From positions 1-5,397 of the forward strand of contig NQJH01000224.1 in the NCBI GenBank assembly GCA_002256685.1: DNA of 5,397 nt, given 5' to 3'. The notes below the pieces were generated by a model. The model had not been told where the DNA came from. It worked only from the letters and a program-made list of their open reading frames with translations, and ran no database searches. This DNA comes from Methylococcaceae bacterium NSP1-2. GTDB taxonomy: Bacteria > Pseudomonadota > Gammaproteobacteria > Methylococcales > Methylomonadaceae. This document shows, piece by piece, positions 4,974 to 5,397 of the stretch. Numbering within the stretch: position 1 is the stretch's first letter; the number at the start of each line of letters is the position of its first letter. The position numbers and the translations under genes are program-made.

Positions 4974-5397
4974 TTAAGATTCAGCCAGTTTGTGTGAGAA
5001 CCTGAGAATAATAAATTCCGCTGGACGCACTGCCGCCATGCCGATTTCAATAATTAATCGACCTTCCAAAATATCGAGCGGGGTCATGGTTTTACCCAAA
5101 CCGACCCCTTGTAACGCACCTTGCCGCCATAGCACGGTAAGAAAATTTTCGATCATGGCTTGTACTCTTACCCAAGTATTGGCATCGTTGGGTTCAAAAA
5201 CGAATGCTTCAGTGGCTTTTTTAACCGATTCTTCAACAAAATTAAAAAACCGCCGCACACTGACATAACGCCATTCATTGTCATTACCTGCCAAGGTTCG
5301 TGCGCCGAATACCAGCGTGCCTTTGCCGGTGAAACTACGAATAGCGTTAATCGATTTTCCACTGTTTGGATCAATATTAAGGTTATCCAGTTCGGAG
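4974..5397 (-). CDS. Contractile tail sheath protein, C-terminal 140 residues; partial at right edge
   Basis: The frame is open from the window edge (first full codon at 5396) to TAA at 4976-4974. A TTG at 5294 is internal, not the start, because conserved sheath sequence continues upstream of it. The visible protein is the most conserved part of the eCIS/phage sheath: LNIDPNSGKSINAIRSFTGK (residues 6-25), GTLVFGARTLAGNDNEWRYV (26-45), SVRRFFNFVEESVKKATEAF (46-65), EPNDANTWVRVQAMIENFLT (68-87), then WRQGALQG (90-97), VGLGKTMTPLDILEGRL and AAVRPAEFIILRFSHKL near the end. The sheath contracts to drive the tube through the target envelope; the C-terminal strand normally links neighbouring subunits. 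Compared with the pattern I know, roughly ten residues ('AKPxxAFxVx') are missing between G97 and V98, without a frame change. eCIS loci often carry several sheath genes in a row, so this may be the last of two or three. Confidence 0.95.
   Translation of the reverse strand, partial: SELDNLNIDPNSGKSINAIRSFTGKGTLVFGARTLAGNDNEWRYVSVRRFFNFVEESVKKATEAFVFEPNDANTWVRVQAMIENFLTVLWRQGALQGVGLGKTMTPLDILEGRLIIEIGMAAVRPAEFIILRFSHKLAES

Noticed and set aside
4552..5268. Plus-strand frames at 4552-4734 and 4990-5268, and minus-strand alternate frames at 3453-3656 and 5168-5374.
   Set aside because: They overlap the tube, sheath and LysM genes in other frames and carry no family resemblance, while the real frames are conserved throughout.

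Overview
This window is the core structural part of an extracellular contractile injection system (eCIS), the phage-tail-like family that includes the Serratia antifeeding prophage (Afp), Photorhabdus virulence cassettes (PVC) and the Algoriphagus and Pseudoalteromonas (MAC) systems. Every supported gene is on the minus strand, so the transcript reads from right to left. In transcription order it holds: the C-terminal part of a tail sheath protein (running off the right edge), a major inner-tube protein, a second tube-family protein (probable tube initiator), the remnant of a very small DUF5908-type gene, a LysM-containing tube/baseplate adaptor (Afp7-like), a VgrG-like spike (Afp8-like), a PAAR spike tip (Afp10-like), a gp25-like wedge protein (Afp9-like), and the N-terminal 200 residues of a large baseplate protein, probably baseplate J/gp47 (Afp11-like), which runs off the left edge.

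The genes are packed as one operon. The LysM stop overlaps the spike start (GTGA), the DUF5908 remnant stop overlaps the LysM start (TAATG), and the PAAR and gp25 genes are one base apart, with the gp25 ribosome-binding site inside the last codons of the PAAR gene. I see no promoter or minus-strand terminator, so transcription probably starts upstream (right) and continues past the left edge. Together the genes specify a contractile sheath around a tube, the tube-to-baseplate transition, and a sharpened central spike inside a baseplate. No effector, tail fibre, tape measure or AAA+ ATPase gene lies in this segment.

The best places for a second look are: (1) a 56-bp compound palindrome between the tube-initiator and LysM genes, exactly where the start of a DUF5908 gene should be, next to an intact DUF5908 C-terminus that has no start codon; (2) a PAAR tip with no histidine and only one cysteine; (3) an apparent in-frame loss of about ten residues from a highly conserved part of the sheath C-terminal domain; (4) a gene order of PAAR before gp25, the reverse of Afp.

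The host is a bacterium with moderate to low GC and clear Shine-Dalgarno sites (AGGAGG, AAGGA). That fits a proteobacterium better than a Bacteroidota species, even though several proteins resemble the Bacteroidota/environmental branch of eCIS as I recall it. A gammaproteobacterium is a guess, not something the window proves. There is no gene-free stretch longer than 300 bases; the longest gap, 3957-4044, contains the palindromic element.
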